Of a stretch of DNA of 64,000 nucleotides, positions 53,726-62,109 are shown piece after piece; the stretch's first letter is position 1, and each line of letters begins with the position of its first letter. The notes beneath the pieces are model-generated. The model did no database searches and was not told the DNA's origin. It saw nothing but the letters and a program-made list of their open reading frames with translations. The position numbers and the translations under genes were made by a program. Location of the stretch: NCBI RefSeq assembly GCF_000710775.1, contig NZ_JOJP01000001.1, positions 1,689,825 through 1,753,824 of the forward strand, written 5' to 3'. Source of the stretch: Endozoicomonas elysicola. Lineage in GTDB: Bacteria; Pseudomonadota; Gammaproteobacteria; Pseudomonadales; Endozoicomonadaceae.

Positions 53726-56317
53726 TCAAAGAGTGATTGGAGCATCGGGATTGGAAAAGGGTTTTTGTTCTTTCCTTGCACCATTCAACGGATTACGCCT
53801 CATGAATTTATAGCTGAGAGGGTCCAGGTCTTTACCGGGTGTGTCATCAAGTCGGTAGCCCACCAGTCCTGTATTCCTTTTCTGTACTTCTGTATGCCCC
53901 CCATAAACCATAAATAGCTCGGCCACAAGATTATAGAGCTGTGCGGTAACATCACTCTCATCTGACTGACTCTCATGCAGATACATACCTGTGGTTAACA
54001 GGGATTGCAGTACTGTCTGGAAAATTGAAGTGCGATCCTTGTTGCTCTTGCAGCCGCTGAAGATATCAATCTCCAGCTCTTCCAAAAGCTGGAAAAGTAT
54101 TTCTGCAAAAATAAACGGATTCTTTTCTTTGGCCACTGTCTCAAAATCGACTTTCTTGGAATTAAATAAACCCCTTATTTGATCTTCAAGTTGATTAACA
54201 CGGTGTTGCTGATTTCCAGATAGGAGTCTGCTTTTTTGACGTACCGGGCCGTCTGACCCAAGAAGCCATTTAAGTGACTCGGTATTGACCTGATTAACTG
54301 TTTTCCATGTGTTTGCGAAATATCTGAGCATTTTGTTTAATGCTCGTTTTGATAACTTACTATCACGTGACTGCTGAAGGGCCAATTGATTGCACGGAAT
54401 TACAAACATTCGTACATTTGGGATTATTCTGACATCAGCATTTTCGCCATTGACCAGACAGACTTTCAGTATCATCTCTTTTCCAGATAGATCCTTTAAT
54501 GCTTTATGAATTCTTTCAACCCATTTTTTCTCATCATCCTGACCAATAGCTGTCATCACACCATTATGACGGATATTATCCGGACTTAGCAGGTTAAGGT
54601 AAGCAGCCGTCAAATCAATGGGGGAGTGCCTGGGGTCCGTAAGGGCTTTTTGGAGTTGTTCCGAATGGTTTTGAACCAATAAGGCAGTAAAAATTTCTTT
54701 AATGCGATCAAGAGTTACTTCTTCTCTTCGCTTTTCACTTTTTTCAGCATAGGCATAAGGGCAGCCGACACGGATCTGGCTGGTCACTGGCCGGTCATCA
54801 ATTTTCATTGTATAACCCATCATATTTACCGCATGTTTGGTATTTCTTTCCATGGATGGGCACAGCATACCACTATAGGGCTTTTCAAAAGGTGCTCGGT
54901 TGCCTGATAAGTTGGTATTTAATGGAAAGGGAGAGCGCATGGCTGCAGCAGGAGTATAGGTTGTACTGATCTTTTTCCATTTTCCATCCAGATATACATG
55001 GAATTGGCTGTGAAACGGTTTGCTGTTTTTAGAAAGTACCCGAATCATCTCATTATCAAACTTTCGCTTGTCTGGAAATATCTTTCTTAGCTCCGAGTCC
55101 AGATCAAGCAGCTCATCCATGTTCTCAGAGACGCATTCAACAGGAATACCATCATTTAAACCGGTATCTATCTTCTCATTAATAACCTCACCCACTCTTT
55201 GTTTTAGTTCTTTGAGTTCCGGGATAGGTTTCTTTTCCATTGCTAACAGTCTGTCAGCAACTTCCTTGTAAAGCAGGACTTGTTGCAAGTATTGATGACC
55301 ACTTCTGAAGTCATATTTTTGCGCATCTGTAATAAATGTTCTCAAGCCAGAGAAATCTGCTTCAAGTGATTGTGTTATCAGAGAAAGTTTCGGGTGTTTT
55401 TTTGCTTTTTTGTTGTAATCCAAAAGTCCTCTGGTAAAAGATAGAGAGCTTTCTTCCAGCTCATATAGCTGTTGCAGTGTTGACGTTGATGATGGTCCGT
55501 ATCTCAAAAAGGCTAGCTGTGTATCACGTATAAATGCTTGAACCTTCTGACGCCTTATAGTTAATTGGTGTACAAGGTCATCCAGTTGTTTCTCTCGCAC
55601 TCCTCTCCATCGACCTATCTTGAGATAAATCTTATGGCTGAAGAGAGAGGGAGCTGTGTGTGCCTCAGATCTTTGATTCTCTTTAGCAAAACCTGTGTTA
55701 ACACTCTCAGCTGCAAAATGATCGTCTTTGATGGGGTTTATAGGTGTCGGGTCTATGGCTGCTTCGTCATAATCATCATCTGTGTCAGAGATTAGAGGGA
55801 CAAGACCTAGATCATCATCATCACACTCCTCATCAGTATTATCTTCCAATGAGCTCTCAAAATGTTGATGATGCCTTTCTGGTGTTGTTGCTGAGATATT
55901 TACAGCATTGGGTGTAGTGCTTTGTTTATCCTGACGATGGCTGTTTGAGCTGATAGAAAGAGTTTGGTCAGGTTTTTTATTTTCTTTGCTTTGCCTTCTT
56001 TGGAAGTTAAATATTCTTTTTATTATTTTTGATGGGGATGGTAATGATAGTTTTCTCCGTTTTTTACCGTTTCCTGCTTTGACAGGATCAGGAACTGCTT
56101 TAACAGAGCGTTCAGAGATTTTTTTCTTGGGAAAAACCAGGTTGAATAATTTTCCCGGGATAGAGGCCATCCATTTGAGTCCTCTATAGATAACGCTGGG
56201 AGCGCTGGACACTACACGAGCCGCTTTTCTCCAAAAGCCTTTCTCAGTGTATTTTGTGCCCACTTCAATAGGTGGTATGGACTTATTTTCAGAGGGAGGG
56301 CGATTCTCCGGTATCAT
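53726..56317 (-). CDS. SopB/IpgD-like inositol-phosphate phosphatase effector (predicted)
   Basis: An 863-residue protein from the ATG at 56317, which has GGGGGA 7 bases upstream; a frame open to 56395 is less likely because its first codons fall in a repeat arm. Residues 1-200 are basic and then acidic and low-complexity, with no Sec signal. Residues 200-560 are largely helical. Near residue 756 is GCKSNKDRTS, a C-x5-R loop with the K/KDRT pattern (Cys756, Arg762) that marks the INPP4/SopB/IpgD 4-phosphatase family. About 50 residues later YGGHTEVQKRNTGLVGYRL closely matches the SopB/IpgD tail (EIQ.NTG.GY). Earlier, VIPCNQLALQQ resembles NFGVNELAL of SopB. Known members are type III effectors that alter host phosphoinositides. 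No secretion genes or chaperone are in this window. Confidence 0.8.
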   Translation of the reverse strand: MIPENRPPSENKSIPPIEVGTKYTEKGFWRKAARVVSSAPSVIYRGLKWMASIPGKLFNLVFPKKKISERSVKAVPDPVKAGNGKKRRKLSLPSPSKIIKRIFNFQRRQSKENKKPDQTLSISSNSHRQDKQSTTPNAVNISATTPERHHQHFESSLEDNTDEECDDDDLGLVPLISDTDDDYDEAAIDPTPINPIKDDHFAAESVNTGFAKENQRSEAHTAPSLFSHKIYLKIGRWRGVREKQLDDLVHQLTIRRQKVQAFIRDTQLAFLRYGPSSTSTLQQLYELEESSLSFTRGLLDYNKKAKKHPKLSLITQSLEADFSGLRTFITDAQKYDFRSGHQYLQQVLLYKEVADRLLAMEKKPIPELKELKQRVGEVINEKIDTGLNDGIPVECVSENMDELLDLDSELRKIFPDKRKFDNEMIRVLSKNSKPFHSQFHVYLDGKWKKISTTYTPAAAMRSPFPLNTNLSGNRAPFEKPYSGMLCPSMERNTKHAVNMMGYTMKIDDRPVTSQIRVGCPYAYAEKSEKRREEVTLDRIKEIFTALLVQNHSEQLQKALTDPRHSPIDLTAAYLNLLSPDNIRHNGVMTAIGQDDEKKWVERIHKALKDLSGKEMILKVCLVNGENADVRIIPNVRMFVIPCNQLALQQSRDSKLSKRALNKMLRYFANTWKTVNQVNTESLKWLLGSDGPVRQKSRLLSGNQQHRVNQLEDQIRGLFNSKKVDFETVAKEKNPFIFAEILFQLLEELEIDIFSGCKSNKDRTSIFQTVLQSLLTTGMYLHESQSDESDVTAQLYNLVAELFMVYGGHTEVQKRNTGLVGYRLDDTPGKDLDPLSYKFMRRNPLNGARKEQKPFSNPDAPITL

Positions 56318-56380
56318 TGGTTGTTTCCCCCAGAATAATGTTTTAAGAATTAGCTTTGATTTTAATGATTGATAGGTATG

Positions 56381-56543
56381 TAAGTAGTTAACCAAATAAA
56401 ATCATATTTTCTGACTAAGTGGTCAGTCGCTCTGCGGCATTTCAGCTTCGGTCACACAGATAAGGCTATGCTCCCTACGTTGTGCCTTGCATAGTAACGA
56501 TCCACTCAGCCAGAAAATATGATTTCATTTGGCCAGCTACTTA
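56381..56543. mobile_element. 163-bp MITE-like element with 42-base inverted ends
   Basis: TAAGTAGTTAACCAAATAAA and the following bases to 56422 pair with 56502-56543 at 36 of 42 positions (the inner 31 at 28 of 31). The loop contains a smaller pair, CTATGC and GCATAG, around a segment whose minus strand reads GCAAGGCACAACGTAGG, resembling the core of the repeats at 680-771 and 51604-51858. It ends just upstream of the SopB-like start. Confidence 0.75.
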
Positions 56544-56761
56544 ATAATACTAAAAGGTGTTCTCTACATTTATTATGCCTTTAGCTATCTATTAATTATT
56601 GCAGCTCTCGGGTTAAAACTCTCTATTTCGGTGGGAGTTGTCATTTTTTATTCTTTTTTGCGATTTAATTTCAATTTTTATGTTTTTTGTGTTTATAAAG
56701 AACATTACTACGAGCTTATCAACGTATGGTGCAGCGTTTTCCTGCTTTAAGGAGGGCTGCA

Positions 56762-56926
56762 CTAGGTTCTGTTGACATAAAATTGCTAGCTCAGTGGTTC
56801 ATAAAGCTGTCTTACATAAGGCGGACTGGTGGAAGGTTAGTGGTGAACCCAAACCAGTCCAACGAAGCTGGAAGGCAGCTATAAGAGCCATCCTACGCAC
56901 TCACACCTTATGTCAACAGAGCCTAG
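56762..56926. mobile_element. 165-bp element with 19-base inverted ends, probable IS remnant
   Basis: CTAGGTTCTGTTGACATAA (56762-56780) pairs with TTATGTCAACAGAGCCTAG (56908-56926) with one mismatch. The CTAG at each end may be a 4-bp target duplication, as made by several IS5-like elements. The 127 bases between contain no transposase, so it is an internally deleted IS or a MITE. The ends have the look of an IS terminus (GGTTCTGTTGACA). Confidence 0.65.
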
Positions 56927-56940
56927 AGGATTCAACCTGG

Positions 56941-57996
56941 TTAGTCCTGATTTTCAGGCACTGGCAGTTGAGCAACTCCCAGGTCCAGAACTTCTTCGAT
57001 AACTTCCTGATCATACTCAGTATCTGCCAGAGTGCTGCTGACTTTGGCAAGGTGAACCAGGGCATCGCCTTCATTGGCCAGTGGGAGCTGACTAAGGCCT
57101 ATAACCACACCATCAAAAGGAGCCATGATACTTTCACTGTCGCTGGCATCAAAGGGATTCACAATAGTCATCATGGTATCGCCTTCCTTAACCAGGTGCC
57201 CTTGTTTGATATGCAGTAGTACCAAGCCATCTCTTGAGCTTCTCAACCATTGGCTCTGGTTGCACTCCCAAGGCTGAATTGCTGGGGTTTTAACGGGCTT
57301 TTTGGGAAGCATGTTTAGATGTCGCATAACACGCATAACGCCTTTGAGGCCCAGTTTGATTGACGCTTCTTCCAGTCGTAAAGCTTCACCAGCTTCATAA
57401 ACCAGCGCAGGAATGTTGTACTCGTTTGCAGCACCCCGGAAGGAGCCATCTCTCAAGGATGAGTGAAGAATAACCGGTGCGCCAAATGCCCTGGCCAGAG
57501 CAACGCACTTCTCGTTAGTCAGGTCTGTTCTCAGCTGTGGCAGGTTGGTTCTGTGGATAGCGCCGGTATGCAGGTCCAAAGCGTAGTCTACGTGCGGGAA
57601 AATACCGGTAGTAATCAGGTTGGCAAGTCTGCCACCCAGAGAACCTTTGCTTGAACCCGGGAAGCAGCGATTCAGGTCCCTGCGATCGGGCAGGTAGCGG
57701 ATTTGCTGGATGAATCCAAGCTGGTTGACCACTGGAATGATGATCAGGGTGCCATAGATTTTGGACAGGTTTTTATGGCCAAGAATTTGCCGGCAGATTT
57801 CGACACCATTCAACTCATCACCATGAATGGCTGCTGTCACTAAAAGACATGGGCCTTTTCTACGACCGTGGATGACCTCCATTCGCAGGTCGATGGGGGT
57901 ATCCGTGTAGAGTTTTACGACAGGTATATTAAGGTGCTGTCGTGTACCAGGAAGGATGGTATGGCCAAACAGCTCTAAAGGTTGTGCTCGTTCCAT
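56941..57996 (-). CDS. Succinylglutamate desuccinylase/aspartoacylase-family protein
   Basis: A 351-residue zinc carboxypeptidase-like protein of the AstE/AspA group. The metal ligands are visible as His58-x2-Glu61 (AAIHGDELNG) and His143 (LDLHTGAIHRT). RDLNRCFPG, with the substrate-binding Arg, and the late general base in YEAGEALRLEE are present. The C-terminal 100 residues have a barrel-sandwich feature (HIKQGHLVKEGDTMM). GGAG precedes the ATG. Its actual substrate is unknown. The gene sits just downstream of rimK on the same strand, a neighbourhood seen in many Proteobacteria where a deacylase of this family accompanies the S6 glutamate ligase. It may remove or trim a modification, but this is inference. 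Confidence 0.88.
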   Translation of the reverse strand: MERAQPLELFGHTILPGTRQHLNIPVVKLYTDTPIDLRMEVIHGRRKGPCLLVTAAIHGDELNGVEICRQILGHKNLSKIYGTLIIIPVVNQLGFIQQIRYLPDRRDLNRCFPGSSKGSLGGRLANLITTGIFPHVDYALDLHTGAIHRTNLPQLRTDLTNEKCVALARAFGAPVILHSSLRDGSFRGAANEYNIPALVYEAGEALRLEEASIKLGLKGVMRVMRHLNMLPKKPVKTPAIQPWECNQSQWLRSSRDGLVLLHIKQGHLVKEGDTMMTIVNPFDASDSESIMAPFDGVVIGLSQLPLANEGDALVHLAKVSSTLADTEYDQEVIEEVLDLGVAQLPVPENQD

Positions 57997-58109
57997 AGAG
58001 GACTCCAGCCCTAACCACCGGGCTTCAGAGGCCGTGGTCAGGGTTGAAAAGCATCACTCAGGTGTTTTTTTTAACATCAGTCAGAGTGATGGTGGTTGGT
58101 GAAGGTGAG

Positions 58110-59012
58110 TTATCCAGTAATGCGGGTATTGCTGGTTCGATGATAATTATTCTCGATGTATTCAATAATACAGTTTGCAACATCATTGGCGGTTGCGCGC
58201 TCAATACCTTCCAGGCCCGGGGATGAGTTGACTTCCATCACCAACGGGCCTCGATTCGAGCGAAGAATATCCACGCCCGCCAGTCTCAGACCCATGGCTT
58301 TTGCTGCCTTTACTGCGGTAGCGCGCTCATCTTTGGTCAACTTGACCAGACTGGCACTACCACCACGATGAATATTTGAGCGGAATTCACCTTCAGGCGC
58401 CTGACGCTTCATGGCTGCGATTACTTTGTCGCCTATAACAAAGCAGCGAATGTCAGCACCACCGGCTTCTTTGATGTATTCCTGAACCATAATATTGGCT
58501 TTCAAGCCCATAAATGCTTCCAGAACACTCTCTGCTGCTTTACGGGTTTCAGCCAGAACCACACCGATTCCCTGGGTTCCTTCTAAAAGTTTGATCACCA
58601 GGGGTGCCCCCCCGACCATTTCAATCAGATCTGGAATATCACCTGGACCACTAGCAAAACCGGTAACGGGTAGACCAACGCCTTTACGCGACAGTAGTTG
58701 CATTGAACGCAACTTGTCCCGGGAGCGTGCAATCGCCAGAGATTCGTTCAATGAGTAACAATTCATCATCTCAAACTGGCGAAGCACCGCTGTACCATAA
58801 AATGTATTAGAGGCTCCAATGCGCGGAATCACTGCATCATAATGAGGCAACTCAACCCCTTTCATATGAATGCTGGGGTTTTTATCATTAATATTCATAT
58901 AACAACTTAAAATATCAATGACATCGATTGTATGCCCTCTGGCCTCTGCAGCCTCAATGATACGGCGGGATGAGTACAACCGCTCGTTTCGTGAAAGTAG
59001 CGCAATTCGCAT
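58110..59012 (-). CDS. rimK: Ribosomal protein S6 glutamate ligase (RimK, ATP-grasp)
   Basis: Exactly 300 residues from the ATG at 59012, the same as E. coli RimK; AGGA lies about 9 bases upstream, so the longer frame to 59036 is not needed. ATP-grasp motifs are visible: [40 protein letters not shown], the Mg-binding [14 protein letters not shown], and the [14 protein letters not shown] loop. The enzyme adds glutamates to the C-terminus of ribosomal protein S6 and in some bacteria makes poly-alpha-glutamate. It pairs with the desuccinylase-family gene 113 bases downstream. Confidence 0.95.
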   Translation of the reverse strand: MRIALLSRNERLYSSRRIIEAAEARGHTIDVIDILSCYMNINDKNPSIHMKGVELPHYDAVIPRIGASNTFYGTAVLRQFEMMNCYSLNESLAIARSRDKLRSMQLLSRKGVGLPVTGFASGPGDIPDLIEMVGGAPLVIKLLEGTQGIGVVLAETRKAAESVLEAFMGLKANIMVQEYIKEAGGADIRCFVIGDKVIAAMKRQAPEGEFRSNIHRGGSASLVKLTKDERATAVKAAKAMGLRLAGVDILRSNRGPLVMEVNSSPGLEGIERATANDVANCIIEYIENNYHRTSNTRITG

Positions 59013-59222
59013 TGGGTAATTCCTGATAAAGGTCATTCTGCGCTCTGGCTGAAAACCTGATTCATAATAAAATGTTGAGAAAAAGTATGGCTTACCAGAG
59101 AGCTTTTTACTGAATATACGGAGATCGGCTGTTTAGTAAAACTGTTTTGTAAAATCAGCACTGTATATCTTATTTTATCTTCACTAAAGCGATCCGGGTA
59201 ATAGAGGCAATAAAATCAAAGC

Positions 59223-59242
59223 GGGCTGCCAGAATGCAGCCC
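59223..59242 (-). terminator. Terminator downstream of the 59.3-kb small gene
   Basis: GGGCTGC and GCAGCCC (59223-59229 and 59236-59242) form a perfect 7-bp stem around a 6-base loop. On the minus strand a T-rich GCTTTGATTTTATT follows. It ends the small gene at 59285-59590. Confidence 0.7.
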
Positions 59243-59284
59243 TTGGGTAGATGAGGGATCCTTACCAGAAGCGGGAAGCCAGTG

Positions 59285-59590
59285 TCACCAATGATCAAAG
59301 ACCAGGTTCTCCTCTCCGAGGATCTCCCGCAACCGCTTACGCTCAAGGTAAAGCTCAGCTTTTGAGCGTTTTTTTTCGTAGTCAGCCACGCGCGTGCGAA
59401 GACGCTTTTTAGCCCTGGCCGCTTTTTCAAACTCTTCTTCGAAGTCTGGATACTCTTCCATCTCTGCCTGCTCTGAATGCCTATCAAGACAAATAGCAAA
59501 CAGCCTTTCCTCAGCTGCAAACCAAGGCTCACAGTGGCTCTTACAAGAACATGGAATTGGCGTTGCAGCGCTAATTTCTGGTAAAACCAT
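59285..59590 (-). CDS. Small charged conserved-type hypothetical protein
   Basis: A 101-residue ORF. The N-terminal 40 residues have a cysteine pair (CSCKSHC) and the C-terminal 55 are a highly charged helix (EEEFEKAARAKKRLRTRVAD, then YEKKRSKAELYLERKRLREI) ending ILGEENLVFDHW. It resembles small proteins with repeated Arg/Glu-rich helices found near envelope genes in pseudomonads, but I cannot name a family. No clear ribosome-binding site precedes the ATG; an internal ATG at residue 44 has AGGCAGAG upstream and could be the start. A terminator follows it. A longer ORF in another frame over this stretch (59170-59604) is less protein-like. Confidence 0.55.
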   Translation of the reverse strand: MVLPEISAATPIPCSCKSHCEPWFAAEERLFAICLDRHSEQAEMEEYPDFEEEFEKAARAKKRLRTRVADYEKKRSKAELYLERKRLREILGEENLVFDHW

Positions 59591-59937
59591 GGTTCAGTCA
59601 ACAAAAAAAAACTCAGTTACTAAAAAATAGCGAGATAGCCTGATTTTTGAATATTATTCGATTTTTGGTTGGCGTAAATTTGGTTTAACCATTGTTTTGT
59701 TTGTTTTTTTGAGGCTTTTCTGGTGTTTTTTTGTTGTTTTTTTCAGTTGAGTCCCTGTGATATTTTTTGGTCTTCTCTGAAAAGCAGGCCCAAGACATAG
59801 TATCCACGACAGCCTAATGGCGATTTTGCTCAGCTTTTATTCAGCATAGTCTGTATCGCCACTTAGCCTCTCAGGATTTTTCAGGTATGCTCTAACATCC
59901 TTCAGATTAACCGCCCAGCAAAAGCAAACACCTTTCT
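59591..59937. other. Intergenic region with nothing recognised
   Basis: T-rich region between the small minus-strand gene and the plus-strand FUSC gene, with several T tracts (59709-59750). It must carry the promoters of both. No repeat or structure found. Confidence 0.4.
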
Positions 59938-62100
59938 ATGTTCACCCCTGATCTGTTTCAACAATTTCGAAGTTACTGGGCAAATGACCGGATAAACTAC
60001 AGTGTTAAGGTGTTTTTTGCGTTGGCTGGTGTGACCCTGCCTGCCTGGTATCGAGGGGTTCCGGATGAGATTACCCCCATGGTCCTGGGGATCATTGCTG
60101 CGGCACTGGCTGAAGTGGATGATAGTCTCTGGGGCAGGATCAAGGCGCTGATCATGATGCTTGCCTGCTTTTTGTTGGCATCATTTTCGATTGAATTGCT
60201 GTTTGGTCATCCACTGTTATTTGCTCTTGGGCTATTCTGCTCAACGTTTGGCTTTACTATGCTTGGCGCAATGGGGCCAAGGTATAGCAGTATGGCGTTC
60301 GCCTCGCTGCTGTTGGCCGTTTATACCATGCTTGGGGCAGGTGAGAGTCAAAACCTCTGGGAGCAACCAATATTACTTCTGGCTGGGGCGCTCTGGTATG
60401 GTATTTTGTCACTGTTATGGCAGGTGCTGTGGCCAAACCGCCCAGTGCAGCAGTCATTGGCGATGGTCTTCATAGAACTGGCCAGTTATTTTGAAACTAA
60501 AAGTCAGCTGTTTGATCCTGTCGCAGATATGCATCCACAGCCTATGCGACTGGAGGCGGCGAGAAAGAATGCCCGTGTTGTCGCCGCCTTGAATCAGGCT
60601 AAGGCTTCCCTGCTCCAGAGAGTTCGACGTCAGGTCAATGCCAGTGAGCAGCCTTTTCTCCAAATTTATTTCATTGCACAGGACGTCCACGAACGGATCA
60701 GTTCTTCACACTATCGCTACCAGGACCTTGCTGCGAGCTTTTCCAGAAGTGATGTCCTTTTTCGCTTTCAGAAAATGTTGCAGGTTCAGGCAAAAGAGTG
60801 CAGGGCTATTGCCCGGTCTCTTGCAATGGGAAGGACTTATGCCCATGACAGTGAAAGTACTTTAACGCTTGATGAACTGCAGCAATCACTGGAATACCTT
60901 AAGGAGCAAGACCATGCTCACTGGCGCCCCCTGCTCATACAGTTGGAATACCTGTTGAGAAACCTGGCGACGGTGGAATTGCAGTTATCATCTGTAGGGC
61001 ATCCAGACTCACCGGTCATTGGTGATGACAATGTATTGGCAGACCTGGAGCCAAAAGGGATTAAAGCGCACTTGCGCTGTATTTGGAATGAATGCCGCTG
61101 GGAAAGTACGCTTTTTCGCCATGGGCTGCGTTTGGCAACGGCGCTGGCAGCAGGTTACGGACTCATACAGCTGCTGAACTTGCAGCCCGGTTACTGGGTG
61201 CTTTTGACAACCCTCTTTGTCTGTCAGCCAGGTTACAGTGCCACCAGGCAAAAGCTGACTCAGCGGGTGGTTGGAACCATGGCTGGTCTCCTGATAGGAA
61301 TTCCTCTGCTGTACCTGTTTCCCGGGCAGGAAGGGCAATTGGTCTTGATGGTTATCTGCGGAATTTTGTTCTTTGCATTCCGCACAGTCCGTTATGATCT
61401 GGCGACCGCCTTTATTACGTTACTGGTGTTGTTTTGCTTCAATCAGCAGGGCATGGGCTTTGCAGTGATTATGCCTCGTTTGGGGGATACGCTGTTGGGG
61501 TGTCTGTTGGCCGTGACTGCGGTCGTATTTATCCTGCCTGACTGGGAATCAAAACGGCTGAATCGGATTATGGCTTCAACCATATCCCGGCATAGAGAGT
61601 ATCTTGCTCAGGTTATTGAACAATATCAGAGCGGAAAGCGGGATACGTTGGACTATCGCCTGGCACGTCGTAATGCGCACAATATGGATGCTCAATTAAA
61701 CACAACCATTATGAATATGTTGGTGGAGCCGGATCGCTATCAGCGGGCAAAAGATGAAAGCTTTCGTTTTCTGACACTTTCTCATGCATTGCTGAGTTAT
61801 GTTTCAACGCTGGGAGCCCACCGCATAATGCTGGAGGACAGCTCCGTTCAGGGAGAACTAAGGGAGCAGTATCAGTCTATAGATAAACAGTTACGGCTGC
61901 TGGAGAAGCAGCTGATGGGCAGTGTTGTTCAACGGTCCGGGATGCTTTCTAAATCAGGTATTGCTGACGAATGGCTGGATGAAGGGCGGCCTGAAATTCG
62001 GTTGTTGTTACAGCAATCTCTGTTGATTTTTCAGATCCTGCCGGAAATGCATACGCTGGCTGTTGAAATCTATAAAAAGTTGAGCCACCGTGCCCAATGA
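59938..62100 (+). CDS. yccS: FUSC-family membrane protein (YccS-like)
   Basis: A 720-residue inner-membrane protein of the FUSC group, matching YccS in length and layout. The first membrane block (about 20-180: DRINYSVKVFFALAGVTLPA) is followed by a cytoplasmic helical region (about 190-390), a second membrane block (about 395-540: HGLRLATALAAGYGLIQLL, FVCQPGYSATRQKLTQRVVG) and a C-terminal helical tail. The motif GYWVLLTTLFVCQPGYSATR is the FUSC signature. Members are implicated in efflux of aromatic acids; for YccS the substrate is unproven. No good ribosome-binding site precedes the ATG at 59938. It converges on the four-module gene with 9 bases between stops. Confidence 0.9.
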   Translation: MFTPDLFQQFRSYWANDRINYSVKVFFALAGVTLPAWYRGVPDEITPMVLGIIAAALAEVDDSLWGRIKALIMMLACFLLASFSIELLFGHPLLFALGLFCSTFGFTMLGAMGPRYSSMAFASLLLAVYTMLGAGESQNLWEQPILLLAGALWYGILSLLWQVLWPNRPVQQSLAMVFIELASYFETKSQLFDPVADMHPQPMRLEAARKNARVVAALNQAKASLLQRVRRQVNASEQPFLQIYFIAQDVHERISSSHYRYQDLAASFSRSDVLFRFQKMLQVQAKECRAIARSLAMGRTYAHDSESTLTLDELQQSLEYLKEQDHAHWRPLLIQLEYLLRNLATVELQLSSVGHPDSPVIGDDNVLADLEPKGIKAHLRCIWNECRWESTLFRHGLRLATALAAGYGLIQLLNLQPGYWVLLTTLFVCQPGYSATRQKLTQRVVGTMAGLLIGIPLLYLFPGQEGQLVLMVICGILFFAFRTVRYDLATAFITLLVLFCFNQQGMGFAVIMPRLGDTLLGCLLAVTAVVFILPDWESKRLNRIMASTISRHREYLAQVIEQYQSGKRDTLDYRLARRNAHNMDAQLNTTIMNMLVEPDRYQRAKDESFRFLTLSHALLSYVSTLGAHRIMLEDSSVQGELREQYQSIDKQLRLLEKQLMGSVVQRSGMLSKSGIADEWLDEGRPEIRLLLQQSLLIFQILPEMHTLAVEIYKKLSHRAQ

Positions 62101-62109
62101 GTAACTACT

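Noticed and set aside
56529-56750. 73-codon plus-strand hydrophobic ORF
   Set aside because: AT-rich composition gives F/Y/I-rich text by chance; the start lies in the arm of the MITE-like element and there is no ribosome-binding site.
56794-57219. 141-codon plus-strand ORF
   Set aside because: Most of it is antisense to the desuccinylase-family gene, and the first part lies inside the IS remnant.
59170-59604. 144-codon minus-strand ORF overlapping the 101-codon gene
   Set aside because: Its text is irregular and basic and runs through the terminator stem; the 101-codon frame is more protein-like and ends before that terminator.
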